From Qipengyuania_B sp965214525 (GTDB taxonomy: Bacteria > Pseudomonadota > Alphaproteobacteria > Sphingomonadales > Sphingomonadaceae): a stretch of DNA of 64,000 nucleotides. Location: NCBI GenBank assembly GCA_965214525.1, contig OZ243959.1, positions 434,001 through 498,000 on the forward strand, read 5' to 3'. Under the pieces are notes generated by a model. It was not told the DNA's origin. It did no database searches and saw only the letters and a list, made by a program, of their open reading frames with translations. The position numbers and the translations under genes are program-made. Positions 16,826-25,686 of this stretch are shown here, piece after piece (position 1 is the first letter of the stretch; each line of letters starts with the position of its first letter).

Positions 16826-16841
16826 TGTCAGCGTGAGACAG
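16826..16841. promoter_or_regulatory. Imperfect palindrome upstream of ihfA, shared with the PEP-CTERM gene promoter
   Basis: TGTCAGCGTGAGACAG lies 63 bases before the ihfA start. It differs by one base from TGTCAGCGTGACACAG at 33292-33307, upstream of the PEP-CTERM gene. Both are inverted repeats around GCG. A common regulator is possible, but a one-mismatch 16-mer pair also arises by chance in a window of this size. Confidence 0.3.
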
Positions 16842-16904
16842 GGACCATACAGACTTGACCGAGTTCTTCCGGGTCGCAGCGATGAAGAAAGGAGGCGACT
16901 GCCC

Positions 16905-17195
16905 ATGCTCAGCACGCTGACCCGCGCAGACCTCGCGGAAACGATTAATTGCAAGCTGGGATTCTCCCGCGCGGAATCGTTGGAACTGGTCGAATCGATG
17001 TTGTCCCACCTCTGCGATGCATTTGAACGCGGGGAAAACGTGAAGATATCCGGCTTTGGAACCTTCGTGCTGCGGAATAAGAAGGAACGGCTCGGCCGCA
17101 ATCCCAAGACCGGTATCGAAGTGGCCATCACTCCGCGCCGGGTGCTGACCTTCCGGGCAAGCCAGCTCCTGAAAGAACGGATCGCCAGCGGCTGA
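16905..17195 (+). CDS. ihfA: Integration host factor subunit alpha
   Basis: This 96-residue HU/IHF-family protein bends DNA at specific sites as a heterodimer with IHF beta. It shows LTRADLAETI, ESMLSHLCDAFERGENVKISGFGTF, and the DNA-inserting arm RNPKTGIEVAITPRRVLTFR with the key proline. An AAAGGAGG sequence upstream supports the ATG at 16905. The next gene starts within the stop codon (TGATGG overlap), so a merR-type gene is coupled to it. This ihfA-merR pair is widespread in alphaproteobacteria. Confidence 0.94.
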   Translation: MLSTLTRADLAETINCKLGFSRAESLELVESMLSHLCDAFERGENVKISGFGTFVLRNKKERLGRNPKTGIEVAITPRRVLTFRASQLLKERIASG

Positions 17196-17587
17196 TGGCT
17201 GCGGGTGGCGCGTTCGACGACGGGAAGGACGAAAAGGCGCTTCGAACGATCGGCGAAGTAGGTGCCGCTTTGGCCATCAAACCCCACGTCCTGCGCTATT
17301 GGGAGCAGCAGTTCGCCGCCCTCCAGCCGTTGAAACGCTCTGGCGGGCGGCGTTATTACCGGCCCGAGGACATTAGGCTGGTGCGCGAAATCGACCGGCT
17401 GCTGAACCGTGAAGGGTACACGATCAAAGGCGCCCGGGCTGCGCTGGCCAAAACGGGCGACGCTTCCGGCGAAGGAAAGCCGGCACGTACCGGTAACGCA
17501 ACACCCGATGGCGAGAATGCGCGTCCCCGGCTTGCGGAACAGCTTCGCGCCATTCGCGATCGGCTGGCGAAGGCCCTGGATGAGTAA
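17195..17587 (+). CDS. MerR family transcriptional regulator
   Basis: The 130-residue protein has a MerR-type winged helix-turn-helix: ALRTIGEVGAALAIKPHVLRYWEQQF and the wing GGRRYYRPEDIRLV, with LLNREGYTIKGARAAL following. The C-terminus is short and lacks a metal- or drug-binding domain, so the inducer is unknown. It is directly coupled to ihfA. It ends 18 bases from the end of smc on the opposite strand. Confidence 0.92.
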   Translation: MAAGGAFDDGKDEKALRTIGEVGAALAIKPHVLRYWEQQFAALQPLKRSGGRRYYRPEDIRLVREIDRLLNREGYTIKGARAALAKTGDASGEGKPARTGNATPDGENARPRLAEQLRAIRDRLAKALDE

Positions 17588-17605
17588 CGCAAGCGGCGCG
17601 CCTGC

Positions 17606-20600
17606 TTACTCCGCTGCCAGCAGGTCTTCGGCATGCTGGAGATTGACGCTGACAAGGCGGCTGATCCCAGGCTCCGTCATCGTCACTCCGAATAACCGAT
17701 CCATGCGGCTCATCGTCACGGCGTTGTGGCTGACGATCAGGTAACGGGTGCGCGTCTCACGCGCCATGGTATCAAGCAGATCGCAGAATCGCTCGATATT
17801 GGCATCATCGAGCGGCGCATCCACCTCGTCGAGCACGCAAATGGGTGCCGGGTTGGTCAGGAACAGGCCGAAGATGAGAGCGATTGCGGTCAGCGCCTGC
17901 TCGCCGCCCGACAGGAGCGAAAGGGATTGGAGCCGCTTGCCGGGCGGCTGGGCGAAGATCTCGAGGCCGGCTTCCAACGGATCGTCGCTATCGACAAGCG
18001 CGAGATGGGCTTGTCCGCCCGCGAACAATCGTTGGAACAGGCGGCGGAAATGGCCATCGACCTGTTCAAACGCTTGTTGAAGCCGTTCACGACCTTCCCG
18101 ATTGAGACTGCCGATCGATGCGCGCAAGCGGTTGACGGCCTGCTCCAATTCTCGCCGCTCGGCAATGTTCGCGCCGTGCCGGTCCTCAAGCCGGGCGATT
18201 TCCTCGCCAGCGACCAGATTGACCGGCCCGATCCGTTCGCGGGCCGCGGTCAGGCGTTCCAGTTCCTGCGACATCGCGGCAGCTTTTGCGCCCCCAGTTT
18301 CGGCAAAGCCGAAGCGGCTAGGCAGCATTGCTGGCGGACATTGAAACCGCTCGCCCGATATCCGTGCGAATTCTTCTCGCCGGGCCAGTTCGTTGTCGGC
18401 TTGCGCCCGCAATGTCCCGAGGCTTTCCCGCGCGGTCAAGAGGGTTTCAGTGACTTCGGCCAGCGCCCCGTCGGCCTCGCACAATGCCGCTTGCGCCTCG
18501 TGGACAACCATAGTCTGCGCTGTCAGCTCCTTCGCCAAGCGCTTGTACGCGGTTTCCGCATCGCCGATGTCTGTCCGCAATCGTGCGGGTTCATCGGCTA
18601 TTCTGGCGAGTTCGTTGGAAAGGTCGTTCACCCTCGATGCCATTGCCGCCAAACGGGTAGCGGCATCGCCAGACCGTGTTTTCCAGTCATTCGCCGATTG
18701 CCGGCGCGAAGCCAGCCTCTCGCGTGCGACGGCAACGGCCAGGTCCTGCGCCGCGAGCGCCGCGCTCTCTTTCAGTACGGTGGTCCTGGCGGCGGCATTG
18801 GCGGTTCGGGCACGTTCGAGCGCAGTGCTTGCATCGCGCGCATCGGGCCGTTCCATCTGGCTGGCAACTGAAAGCGCTATGCGCGCCTGGGCAAGAGCGT
18901 CGGCATCTCGCGTTTGTGCGGCGGACAGGTCGACGCGTTGCTGTTCGATCCGCTCACGCGCGGTGTCTGCCCGGTCGCGTTCGCGCGCAGCCTCTCGTTC
19001 GCGCTCGATGTCTTGCGCCAACGTGGCCTCCGCCGCCGCGCGGTCCGCCGCTGCCACTTGCAGCGCTTGGCCAATGGCGGTGCTTTGGGCTGCCCTGTCG
19101 GCGGCGTCCTTCTCCAATCCCGGCAGCGAGCGTGCCAGATCGTCGAACCGGTTATCGGCCTCCAGCCGGGCTGTTTCGGAATTCCCTTCGCCTTTTGCGA
19201 TAAGCCCATCCCAGCGGCGCAGAACGCCGTCTATCGTCACGAGCCACTCCCCTTTGCCCAGCACGCGGCCATCGTCCTCGCCAACCACATGAACCATTGC
19301 CAGGCGCGCACGCAGGGCATCCGGGCAGCGCCGGACGTGCTGCAACAGGCTGTGTTCGACGTGACCCGTCTCGGGGGCTCCTGTCCAGGCGCGGGCGTCG
19401 GATCCGGCTCGGTCGGACCGCAATGGCGTACCCGCATCGCGGCCCAGCACCGCGGCAAGGGCGCGTTCGAAGCCAGGCTTCGCTTGCACCATGTCGAGAG
19501 CCGTGGGCACGCCCTCTCCGTGTGCCAAGCGTCGCTTGCGCTCCTCCCTGTCCCGCAGCAGTGCGTCATGTTCGCGCTTCGCCGCGGCATGCTCGGCCGC
19601 GGCGGCCGCGCTGGCCGCGGCGGCGGCTTCGTGGCTCCGTCGTAGCTCGCCGATCCGGTCCTGGATCCACTTGAGGCTGGCACGGCCTTCGGCAACCCGG
19701 CGTGCGGCACCCTCCTGCCGCGCTTCCGCTTGTGCTATTGCCCGGTCGTTGGTGGACGGATCGCCCAGCGCATGCAATTGCCTCGTGCGCTCCTGCTCCC
19801 GCTCCTCCAATCGTACGACTGACCTTTCCGCTGCATCCCGCTGTTCGCTGGCGATGCGCCAATCCGCTTCTACCTGCGCATGTTCGGCAGTGGATTGGGC
19901 GAGGGCGAGTTCCAGCCTGTCTGCCTCGGTTTGCGCCTGGGCCAGCGCAGCAACATGTCCGGGGTGAGCATCCTCGTCCCTTGCCAACGCCGCGAGGGCC
20001 GCGCTGATTTCCTCCTCAAGGCGCAACATGGCCTCGGCAGCTTCCTGCGTCACCCGGTCCGCGTCGGCGCGATCTTCGTCCAACCGTTCCTTCTGGCGGG
20101 CGAGGTTATCGATGCGCTCGTCAACAGTTTCGAGCTGCATGGCGATGGTCGACACGAGGTGCGCCTGCGCGTTCATGGCGTCCCGGCGATCCGCCAGGGC
20201 AGTCTGCGCGGCGGTGAGACCCGCAACCGCCAGCCGCTGCGCCTCTTGTGCCTGATCGGCGAGTTGCCGGTATCGCAGCACCTTGTCGCGAGCCTGATGG
20301 GCTTGGCTTTCCGTAGCGGCGGCGGCAGTCTGGGCATCGCGCCAACGAACGAACACGAGTGCCGCCTCTGCAGACCTGATACGGTCGGACAAATCGCGAT
20401 ACCGGTCCGCTTGCCGGGCCTGCCGGGTCAGCGACGCGATCTGCGCCGTCATCCCCGCGGTCAGATCATCGAGCCGGGCGAGGTTGGCTTCGGTCTGGCG
20501 CAGCTTGGCTTCGGCGTCGCAACGACGCACGTGCAGCCCGGCGATGCCGGCGGCTTCCTCCAGCATCTGCCTGCGTTCGGCCGGTTTCGCCGCGATGACC

Positions 20601-21010
20601 TGCGCGATCTTTCCCTGACTGACCAGTGCCGGAGAGTGCGCGCCCGTTGCGGCATCCGCGAAGATCAGCGCGACATCCTTCGCCCGCGCGTCTTTCCCGT
20701 TGATGCGATAGGTGCTGCCTGCGCCGCGATCGATCCGGCGCACGACTTCAAGGTCATCTCCGTTGGCCGCGATGCCCGCAAGCACCACCTCGGCAAATTC
20801 GCGCGGCGGCCGGCTGGCGGTCCCGGCGAAGATCACGTCGTCCATGCCGCCCGAGCGCAAGGCGCGCGGGGCATTCTCTCCCATCACCCAGCGGATCGCT
20901 TCAAACAGGTTGGATTTGCCGCAGCCGTTTGGCCCGACGATGCCGGTCAGCCCCGGCTCGATCAGCAGATCGGCAGGTTCGACGAAGCTTTTGAAACCGC
21001 TCAGCCGCAA
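17606..21010 (-). CDS. smc: Chromosome segregation protein SMC
   Basis: SMC is the condensin ATPase that organises and segregates chromosomes. The 1134-residue product has Walker A GPNGCGKSN at about 26-34, two long coiled-coil arms rich in Ala/Glu/Arg around a central hinge, the signature LSGGEQ near 1033-1038, and Walker B VLDEVDAPLDD about 20 residues later. The first usable start is TTG at 21010 (MRLSGFKSFVEP). Homologues carry about seven more residues (xxxxRLRLSGF), and the sequence LRRLRLSGF continues upstream without ATG or GTG, so the true start may be an unusual codon. The dsbA-like gene upstream ends at 21060. Confidence 0.95.
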   Translation of the reverse strand: MRLSGFKSFVEPADLLIEPGLTGIVGPNGCGKSNLFEAIRWVMGENAPRALRSGGMDDVIFAGTASRPPREFAEVVLAGIAANGDDLEVVRRIDRGAGSTYRINGKDARAKDVALIFADAATGAHSPALVSQGKIAQVIAAKPAERRQMLEEAAGIAGLHVRRCDAEAKLRQTEANLARLDDLTAGMTAQIASLTRQARQADRYRDLSDRIRSAEAALVFVRWRDAQTAAAATESQAHQARDKVLRYRQLADQAQEAQRLAVAGLTAAQTALADRRDAMNAQAHLVSTIAMQLETVDERIDNLARQKERLDEDRADADRVTQEAAEAMLRLEEEISAALAALARDEDAHPGHVAALAQAQTEADRLELALAQSTAEHAQVEADWRIASEQRDAAERSVVRLEEREQERTRQLHALGDPSTNDRAIAQAEARQEGAARRVAEGRASLKWIQDRIGELRRSHEAAAAASAAAAAEHAAAKREHDALLRDREERKRRLAHGEGVPTALDMVQAKPGFERALAAVLGRDAGTPLRSDRAGSDARAWTGAPETGHVEHSLLQHVRRCPDALRARLAMVHVVGEDDGRVLGKGEWLVTIDGVLRRWDGLIAKGEGNSETARLEADNRFDDLARSLPGLEKDAADRAAQSTAIGQALQVAAADRAAAEATLAQDIEREREAARERDRADTARERIEQQRVDLSAAQTRDADALAQARIALSVASQMERPDARDASTALERARTANAAARTTVLKESAALAAQDLAVAVARERLASRRQSANDWKTRSGDAATRLAAMASRVNDLSNELARIADEPARLRTDIGDAETAYKRLAKELTAQTMVVHEAQAALCEADGALAEVTETLLTARESLGTLRAQADNELARREEFARISGERFQCPPAMLPSRFGFAETGGAKAAAMSQELERLTAARERIGPVNLVAGEEIARLEDRHGANIAERRELEQAVNRLRASIGSLNREGRERLQQAFEQVDGHFRRLFQRLFAGGQAHLALVDSDDPLEAGLEIFAQPPGKRLQSLSLLSGGEQALTAIALIFGLFLTNPAPICVLDEVDAPLDDANIERFCDLLDTMARETRTRYLIVSHNAVTMSRMDRLFGVTMTEPGISRLVSVNLQHAEDLLAAE

Positions 21011-21059
21011 GCGGCGCAGTCGGATCGTTGCGCTGGAGGCGTGCGCCGCGATGGGCGCG

Positions 21060-21821
21060 CTACCTCGCGCCGGCGCGCTGCAATGCGGCTTCGACCGCTG
21101 GCCACTGGTTCGCGTCCAGTTGACGCCCGTTCAGGAAGAACGTGGGCGTGCTTTGTACGCCATCCTCGCTGTAGCCTTGCGAGTGGTTCGCCAATTTTTC
21201 TAGAGCCGGGGCATCGGCCAGACATTGCCGCGCCTGTTGCTCGCCCAACCCACGAGCAGCAAAGAAATCGTACAGCCCGGCACGCTCGGCAAAGGCGACG
21301 AAGCGTTGATTGTCCGGCAGTTCCAGCGCGGCTTCCAATTGCGGGCCGGCAGCCTGGGCTTGGTTCAAGATGGCGTCGAGGTTGGCCCAGACCTGATTGG
21401 CCAGCGGGTGGATCGCCTGCGGCTGTCCGCATTCGATCAGCCGGGTCAGCGCCAGATCAAGCGGACCGTGGATGAGGAAGCTGCGAAACTCGAAGCTGAC
21501 ACGCCCTGAATTGACGTATTCCTGCTCCAGCGGTTCCGCCGCCTGACCGGAAAAGGCGGCACAGGCCGGGCAAGTCAGCGATCCATATTCGACGAGTTTG
21601 ATGGGCGCATCCGGATTGCCGAGCAGATAGCCGCCGGCCGGGGTAATTTGCGTCTGGTCGGTCCATTGCGTGCCGGAAGCGGCTGCGATTTCCGCAACCG
21701 GCTCGCCTTCAATGGCGCCGACCTCGTCCGTGCCGGCATCCCCGCAACCGGCGAAAGTGAGGGCCAAGGGCAAACATGCTACTGCGGCAAGACGTTGGAC
21801 AGGCAAACGCGGACGCTTCAT
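21060..21821 (-). CDS. DsbA-like thiol-disulfide lipoprotein (thioredoxin fold, CPAC)
   Basis: The 253-residue protein has a lipoprotein signal ending LTFAGC at Cys26. Its thioredoxin-fold domain has the active site Cys83-Pro-Ala-Cys86 and the cis-proline segment QSTPTFFLNG. It probably oxidises or isomerises disulfides in periplasmic proteins while membrane-anchored. GGAG nine bases before the ATG at 21821 supports the start; the frame runs on to 21866 without better signals. It lies between smc and a second DsbA-like gene on the same strand. Confidence 0.88.
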   Translation of the reverse strand: MKRPRLPVQRLAAVACLPLALTFAGCGDAGTDEVGAIEGEPVAEIAAASGTQWTDQTQITPAGGYLLGNPDAPIKLVEYGSLTCPACAAFSGQAAEPLEQEYVNSGRVSFEFRSFLIHGPLDLALTRLIECGQPQAIHPLANQVWANLDAILNQAQAAGPQLEAALELPDNQRFVAFAERAGLYDFFAARGLGEQQARQCLADAPALEKLANHSQGYSEDGVQSTPTFFLNGRQLDANQWPAVEAALQRAGAR

Positions 21822-21919
21822 GCAATTAAACTCCATGTATTCGACAGCAGGGTAAACCAACCGCAATGTGCGGGAAAGTTAATGCCGATCCTATCCACAA
21901 CCGGGGGCGGGGCGGCCGT

Positions 21920-22657
21920 TCAATCGTCTGCGGAAGGCGTGCGCGCTCGCCCGACCGGATCGGCCAAAGCCCGTTCCAGCGCCGCCCAGTCATGCACGCC
22001 CTCGAGCATCTTGCCGTTCAACGCAAAACTGGGAGTGCCCGGTACGGCGAACTGCGCACGGCTTGCATCGGCTTGTGTCATCAGCCGGTCCGCCAGTTTC
22101 TGGTCCGCCAGACACGTATTCACGTCCGTGCGGCGCATGCCGGTCTTCTCCACGATGGTATAAAGGTCGAGCGCGCTTGCCATCGTACGCCGCGCATCCG
22201 CCGATGTCGCGCCGGTGGACCAGGCCTGCAACTGTCCGGGGGTGGCCCTGCGTGCCTCGGCCAACCATTCGTCCTGGCGCATCATGAAAGCGGCGTGATT
22301 GGTCGTGAACCGCTCCGCCCCGCCGCATGAAACCAGCATGGAAACGGTCAGGTCGAGTACGTTGGAAATCATCGGGCGGTATTCGACCGCAGCGATGCCC
22401 GGCGCGATATAGGCGATCTGCAACGGCGCATCACCCTGAACCGCGAAGGTTCCGCAATGCGCGCAAGTATAGCTCATGAATTCGATGAGTTGCAGTGGTG
22501 CGTCCTCCCGGCCGTACCGGTGGCCGGCGGGCGTGTCCGTCACCAGATCGCCCTGTGCGATGGCCGGGACGGCGGGCAACCCCATCGTACCGAGCAGGCA
22601 AAACGCGCCGATCAACGATGCCGCCCCAAGTTTCAAACGTCGCACGGTGTCAATCAT
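21920..22657 (-). CDS. DsbA-like thioredoxin-fold protein (CAHC)
   Basis: The 245-residue product has a signal peptide of about 34 residues ending VPAIA, an active site Cys65-Ala-His-Cys68 in MSYTCAHCGTF, and a cis-proline loop VPGTPSFALNG. The CxHC pair is typical of strongly oxidising DsbA proteins. The ATG at 22657 overlaps the stop of the upstream dciA gene, showing coupling. The longer frame to 22792 lacks a signal peptide at its start. Together with the adjacent CPAC lipoprotein it forms a periplasmic thiol-redox pair. Confidence 0.88.
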   Translation of the reverse strand: MIDTVRRLKLGAASLIGAFCLLGTMGLPAVPAIAQGDLVTDTPAGHRYGREDAPLQLIEFMSYTCAHCGTFAVQGDAPLQIAYIAPGIAAVEYRPMISNVLDLTVSMLVSCGGAERFTTNHAAFMMRQDEWLAEARRATPGQLQAWSTGATSADARRTMASALDLYTIVEKTGMRRTDVNTCLADQKLADRLMTQADASRAQFAVPGTPSFALNGKMLEGVHDWAALERALADPVGRARTPSADD

Positions 22658-23222
22658 CCTTGTTACCAAGACTGCGAGCAAGAGATTCCAGCACCGTCCT
22701 GAGTTCCGGGTCGCCGATATCCCGAAGGCTATCACCCAACTCCATCGGGATAGGCTTGAGCGAGGGCGGAGCCGATTTGCGCTCTTCATCACGCGGCGGC
22801 TGAACGGTACCTTGCCGCAGCTTTACCCGCGCCACCGCACGATAGCCGAAGAATCGGTTCACCCGCTCGATGATCTCCGGGACGACATGCTGGATTAAAG
22901 GGGCATGGGCAGGCAGCACCACGAGTTGCAGCACGCCCTCCGCTTTCTCCCCCGGCGGAAAGCGAATGGATTCGGGCACGCACACTTTTGCGTGAGCCGG
23001 TCCGACAATCTCTGGCCAACGCGAAACGACCGACGATTGCACGAAGCCGAACCGGCGGAACGCCGTGCGCCCGATCTGCGGCATCAGGTCGGCAATGGGT
23101 CTCGCCGCCCCACCGCGCGGCCGTTCGTAGGCGCGTGGCTTGGGCTTTTGCGCTGCGTTCCTCGCCTTGGGCCGTGTGCCCGTAATCTTGTCCGCATCCC
23201 GTTCCATGTCCGCTATGGCCAT
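22650..23222 (-). CDS. dciA: DUF721/DciA family protein
   Basis: The product of about 190 residues has the DUF721 core (IADLMPQIGRTAFRRFGFVQSSVVSRWPEIVGPAHAKVC ... RVNRFFGYRAVARVKLRQG). In many bacteria DciA proteins interact with the replicative helicase DnaB and aid its loading. The N-terminus is basic and unstructured. Starts at 23222 (ATG) or 23207 (ATG) are both possible. It is divergent from mutY and overlaps the downstream DsbA-like start by eight bases. Confidence 0.82.
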   Translation of the reverse strand: MAIADMERDADKITGTRPKARNAAQKPKPRAYERPRGGAARPIADLMPQIGRTAFRRFGFVQSSVVSRWPEIVGPAHAKVCVPESIRFPPGEKAEGVLQLVVLPAHAPLIQHVVPEIIERVNRFFGYRAVARVKLRQGTVQPPRDEERKSAPPSLKPIPMELGDSLRDIGDPELRTVLESLARSLGNKDD

Positions 23223-23236
23223 GCCATAAGTGCGCC

Positions 23237-24292
23237 GTGGAGACCAGAGACGAAACCATCGCCCGGGCATTGCTGGAATGGTACGAGTGTCACGCCCGCA
23301 CGTTGCCTTGGCGCGCGGCTCCGGGCGCGCCGCCAATGGACCCGTACCGTGTATGGCTGTCCGAAGTGATGCTGCAGCAAACGACGGTGGCTGCGGTCAA
23401 ACCCTATTTTGCCGCTTTCGTCGCCCGTTGGCCGACGGTATCGGCACTGGCTGCCGCCCGCGAGGAAGACGTCATGGCAGCCTGGGCCGGCTTGGGCTAT
23501 TATTCGCGAGCGAGGAACCTGGTGAAGGCAGCCCAAACCGTGGCGGGGCGGGGCGGGTTCCCCGAGACGCAGCAGGAACTGCGCGACCTGCCTGGAATAG
23601 GTGAGTACACGTCCGCCGCAATCGCCGCGATCGCGTTCGGCGCGCGCGCGATAGTCGTCGAAGCGAATATCGAGCGGGTGGTGGCGCGTCTGTTCGCTAT
23701 CGCCGAGCCGCTACCAAGCGGGCGAAAAGCCATCCGAACGGCAATGGACCTGATCACGCCGGAACGCCGGGCGGGCGACTTCGCGCAGGCGATGATGGAT
23801 CTGGGCAGCGGCATCTGCTTACCGCGTGATCCCAGCTGTCCCCTTTGTCCCTTGCAACAGCATTGCGCTGCCCATTTGAAGGGTAACCCCGCAGCGTACC
23901 CGGTCAAGCCGGTGAAGAAGCAGGTGCCCGACATACACGGGACCGCTTTCTGGATCGAGCGCGACGAGCAGGTCTGGCTCGTCACCCGACCCGGCAGGGC
24001 GATGCTTGGCGGCATGCGCGCATTGCCAGATGACGGCTGGACCGCGCGTGCCGATGGTTCGCGCGCCGCTCCCTTGCCAGCGTATTGGCAGGAAGCGGGC
24101 ATCGTGCGGCATGGTTTTACCCATGCCAAGCTGACACTTCGCGTGCGGGCCTGCCAGACCTTTGCGCAGCCGGACGGCACGGGGGAATGGTGGCCGGTCG
24201 CCGCGCTCGGCGATGCCGGTCTGCCCACGCTGTTCGCCAAGGCTGCCCGGCTGGCCATGGCGAACCGCAGGCAGCCGCAATTCGTTCATTGA
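23237..24292 (+). CDS. mutY: A/G-specific adenine glycosylase MutY
   Basis: MutY removes adenine mispaired with 8-oxoguanine. The 351-residue product has the catalytic glutamate in SEVMLQQTTV (Glu43), a helix-hairpin-helix LPGIGEYTSAAI at 118-129, the iron-sulfur cysteines Cys194, Cys201, Cys204 and Cys210 (spacing 6-2-5), and a C-terminal Nudix-like domain. The position usually held by catalytic aspartate in V(D)GNVxRV is glutamate here (VVEANIERV, Glu142), an odd substitution. A GTG at 23237 starts the gene, divergent from dciA. Confidence 0.95.
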   Translation: METRDETIARALLEWYECHARTLPWRAAPGAPPMDPYRVWLSEVMLQQTTVAAVKPYFAAFVARWPTVSALAAAREEDVMAAWAGLGYYSRARNLVKAAQTVAGRGGFPETQQELRDLPGIGEYTSAAIAAIAFGARAIVVEANIERVVARLFAIAEPLPSGRKAIRTAMDLITPERRAGDFAQAMMDLGSGICLPRDPSCPLCPLQQHCAAHLKGNPAAYPVKPVKKQVPDIHGTAFWIERDEQVWLVTRPGRAMLGGMRALPDDGWTARADGSRAAPLPAYWQEAGIVRHGFTHAKLTLRVRACQTFAQPDGTGEWWPVAALGDAGLPTLFAKAARLAMANRRQPQFVH

Positions 24293-24354
24293 CCGTGCAA
24301 TCGCTATCCACCACAGGTTGCGAAATAGAACTGGGTTTCAAGGAGACCATTGGT

Positions 24355-25680
24355 ATGGCTTATCGCGAATTCGATGTCTGCTCGCGCCGGTCGCTGTTGC
24401 GAGGCGGTGCATGGTTGGGGGCGGGCGCGGCGTTGGCTGGCCTGCCGCTGGGCCGTGCGGCATTCGCGCAGACTTCGACCGACTGGGCCAATGTGCGGCA
24501 GTTCGTGAACGGTTATGTCGATCCCGGCAAGGTCGCCAATATGGTCGCGACCTTGGGCTGGGGGCAGCAGCCTGCAACAACCATCGCCAAGGGCACCCTT
24601 GCATTGGGCGGCGCGCGGCCCGTCGGCCCCGACAGTCTCTACCGTATCTACTCCATGACCAAGCCGATCACCGGAATGGCAGCGATGATGCTGATCGACG
24701 AGGGCAAGCTGGGTCTTGATGAACCGCTCTACGAAAAGCTCCCCGCCTTCCGCGACATGATGGTGCAACGCACCTACGATGGGTCGATCACCGATCTGGA
24801 GCCTGCCGCCCGGCCGATCACGATCCGGCATCTGCTGACGCATACGGCGGGACTGGGTTATTCGATCATCCAGAAAGGGCCGATCGCCAAGGCTTACGAA
24901 GCGGCCGGAGCCATTCCGGGCCAAGTCACCAAGCTGCCCCTGGGCGAAGTGTTCGGGAGGGGGCAGGCAGTGCGCGGGCTGGACCGGTTCGCCGACAATC
25001 TCGCCAAGCTGCCATTGGTCGCGCAACCAGGCACACGCTGGAGCTATTCCGTCTCGCTGGACCTGCTGGGCCGGGTGATCGAAGTCGCATCGGGCACGAA
25101 GTTCGACGCCTTTCTGAAGGATCGCTTCTTCGATCCGTTGGGCATGAACAGCACCTACTTCCGCGTGCCGCAATCGGATATCGGTCGCCTGACCACCAAT
25201 TATGGCGTGATGAACGGTCTTCTGCTGCCGCTCGATCCGGCGACGCAATCGGTCTATCTCGACGAGCCGGCTTTCCCGTTCGGTGGGGCGGGTCTGGTAT
25301 CGAGCCCTAGCGATTACGACAAATTCCTGCAGATGCTGGCGGGTTTTGGTGTGTATGAGGGCAAGCGGATCATGGGCGAGCTGGCCGTGCGGGTGGGCAC
25401 GTCCAACCTTTTGCCCGAAGGGACCGCGACGCAGGGTACATTCGCGGATGGCTCCGGTTTCGGCGCCGGCGGGCGCGTCGGGCTTGGCGAACTGGCGGGC
25501 ACCTTCGGCTGGGGCGGGGCGGCTGGCACCATTGCCTTTGTGAACGTGCGCAACGGCCTGCGCGCGAGCCTGATGACGCAGTACATGCCCGCCGAAACCT
25601 ATCCCGTGCAATCAACATTCCCCGCGGCGGTGTTGCAGGATGTGCAGGCCATGATGCCGGCAGGTCGCGCCGCGGCTTAG
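24355..25680 (+). CDS. Serine hydrolase, beta-lactamase/esterase family VIII-like, Tat-exported
   Basis: The 441-residue protein has a twin-arginine signal (SRRSLLRGGAWLGAGAAL, cleavage near AFAQ39) and the serine beta-lactamase fold motifs Ser100-x-x-Lys103 (SMTK) and WSYSV near residue 229. The second motif is YSx rather than the YxN of class C beta-lactamases, which suits a family VIII carboxylesterase more than a beta-lactamase. The substrate is unknown. The ATG at 24355 follows AAGGAG. nudC begins six bases after the stop. Confidence 0.88.
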   Translation: MAYREFDVCSRRSLLRGGAWLGAGAALAGLPLGRAAFAQTSTDWANVRQFVNGYVDPGKVANMVATLGWGQQPATTIAKGTLALGGARPVGPDSLYRIYSMTKPITGMAAMMLIDEGKLGLDEPLYEKLPAFRDMMVQRTYDGSITDLEPAARPITIRHLLTHTAGLGYSIIQKGPIAKAYEAAGAIPGQVTKLPLGEVFGRGQAVRGLDRFADNLAKLPLVAQPGTRWSYSVSLDLLGRVIEVASGTKFDAFLKDRFFDPLGMNSTYFRVPQSDIGRLTTNYGVMNGLLLPLDPATQSVYLDEPAFPFGGAGLVSSPSDYDKFLQMLAGFGVYEGKRIMGELAVRVGTSNLLPEGTATQGTFADGSGFGAGGRVGLGELAGTFGWGGAAGTIAFVNVRNGLRASLMTQYMPAETYPVQSTFPAAVLQDVQAMMPAGRAAA

Positions 25681-25686
25681 CCAAGC

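Noticed and set aside
19880..21475. A long plus-strand frame opposite smc and the DsbA-like gene
   Set aside because: It covers two real minus-strand genes and has no signal, motif or ribosome-binding site; a GC-driven shadow.
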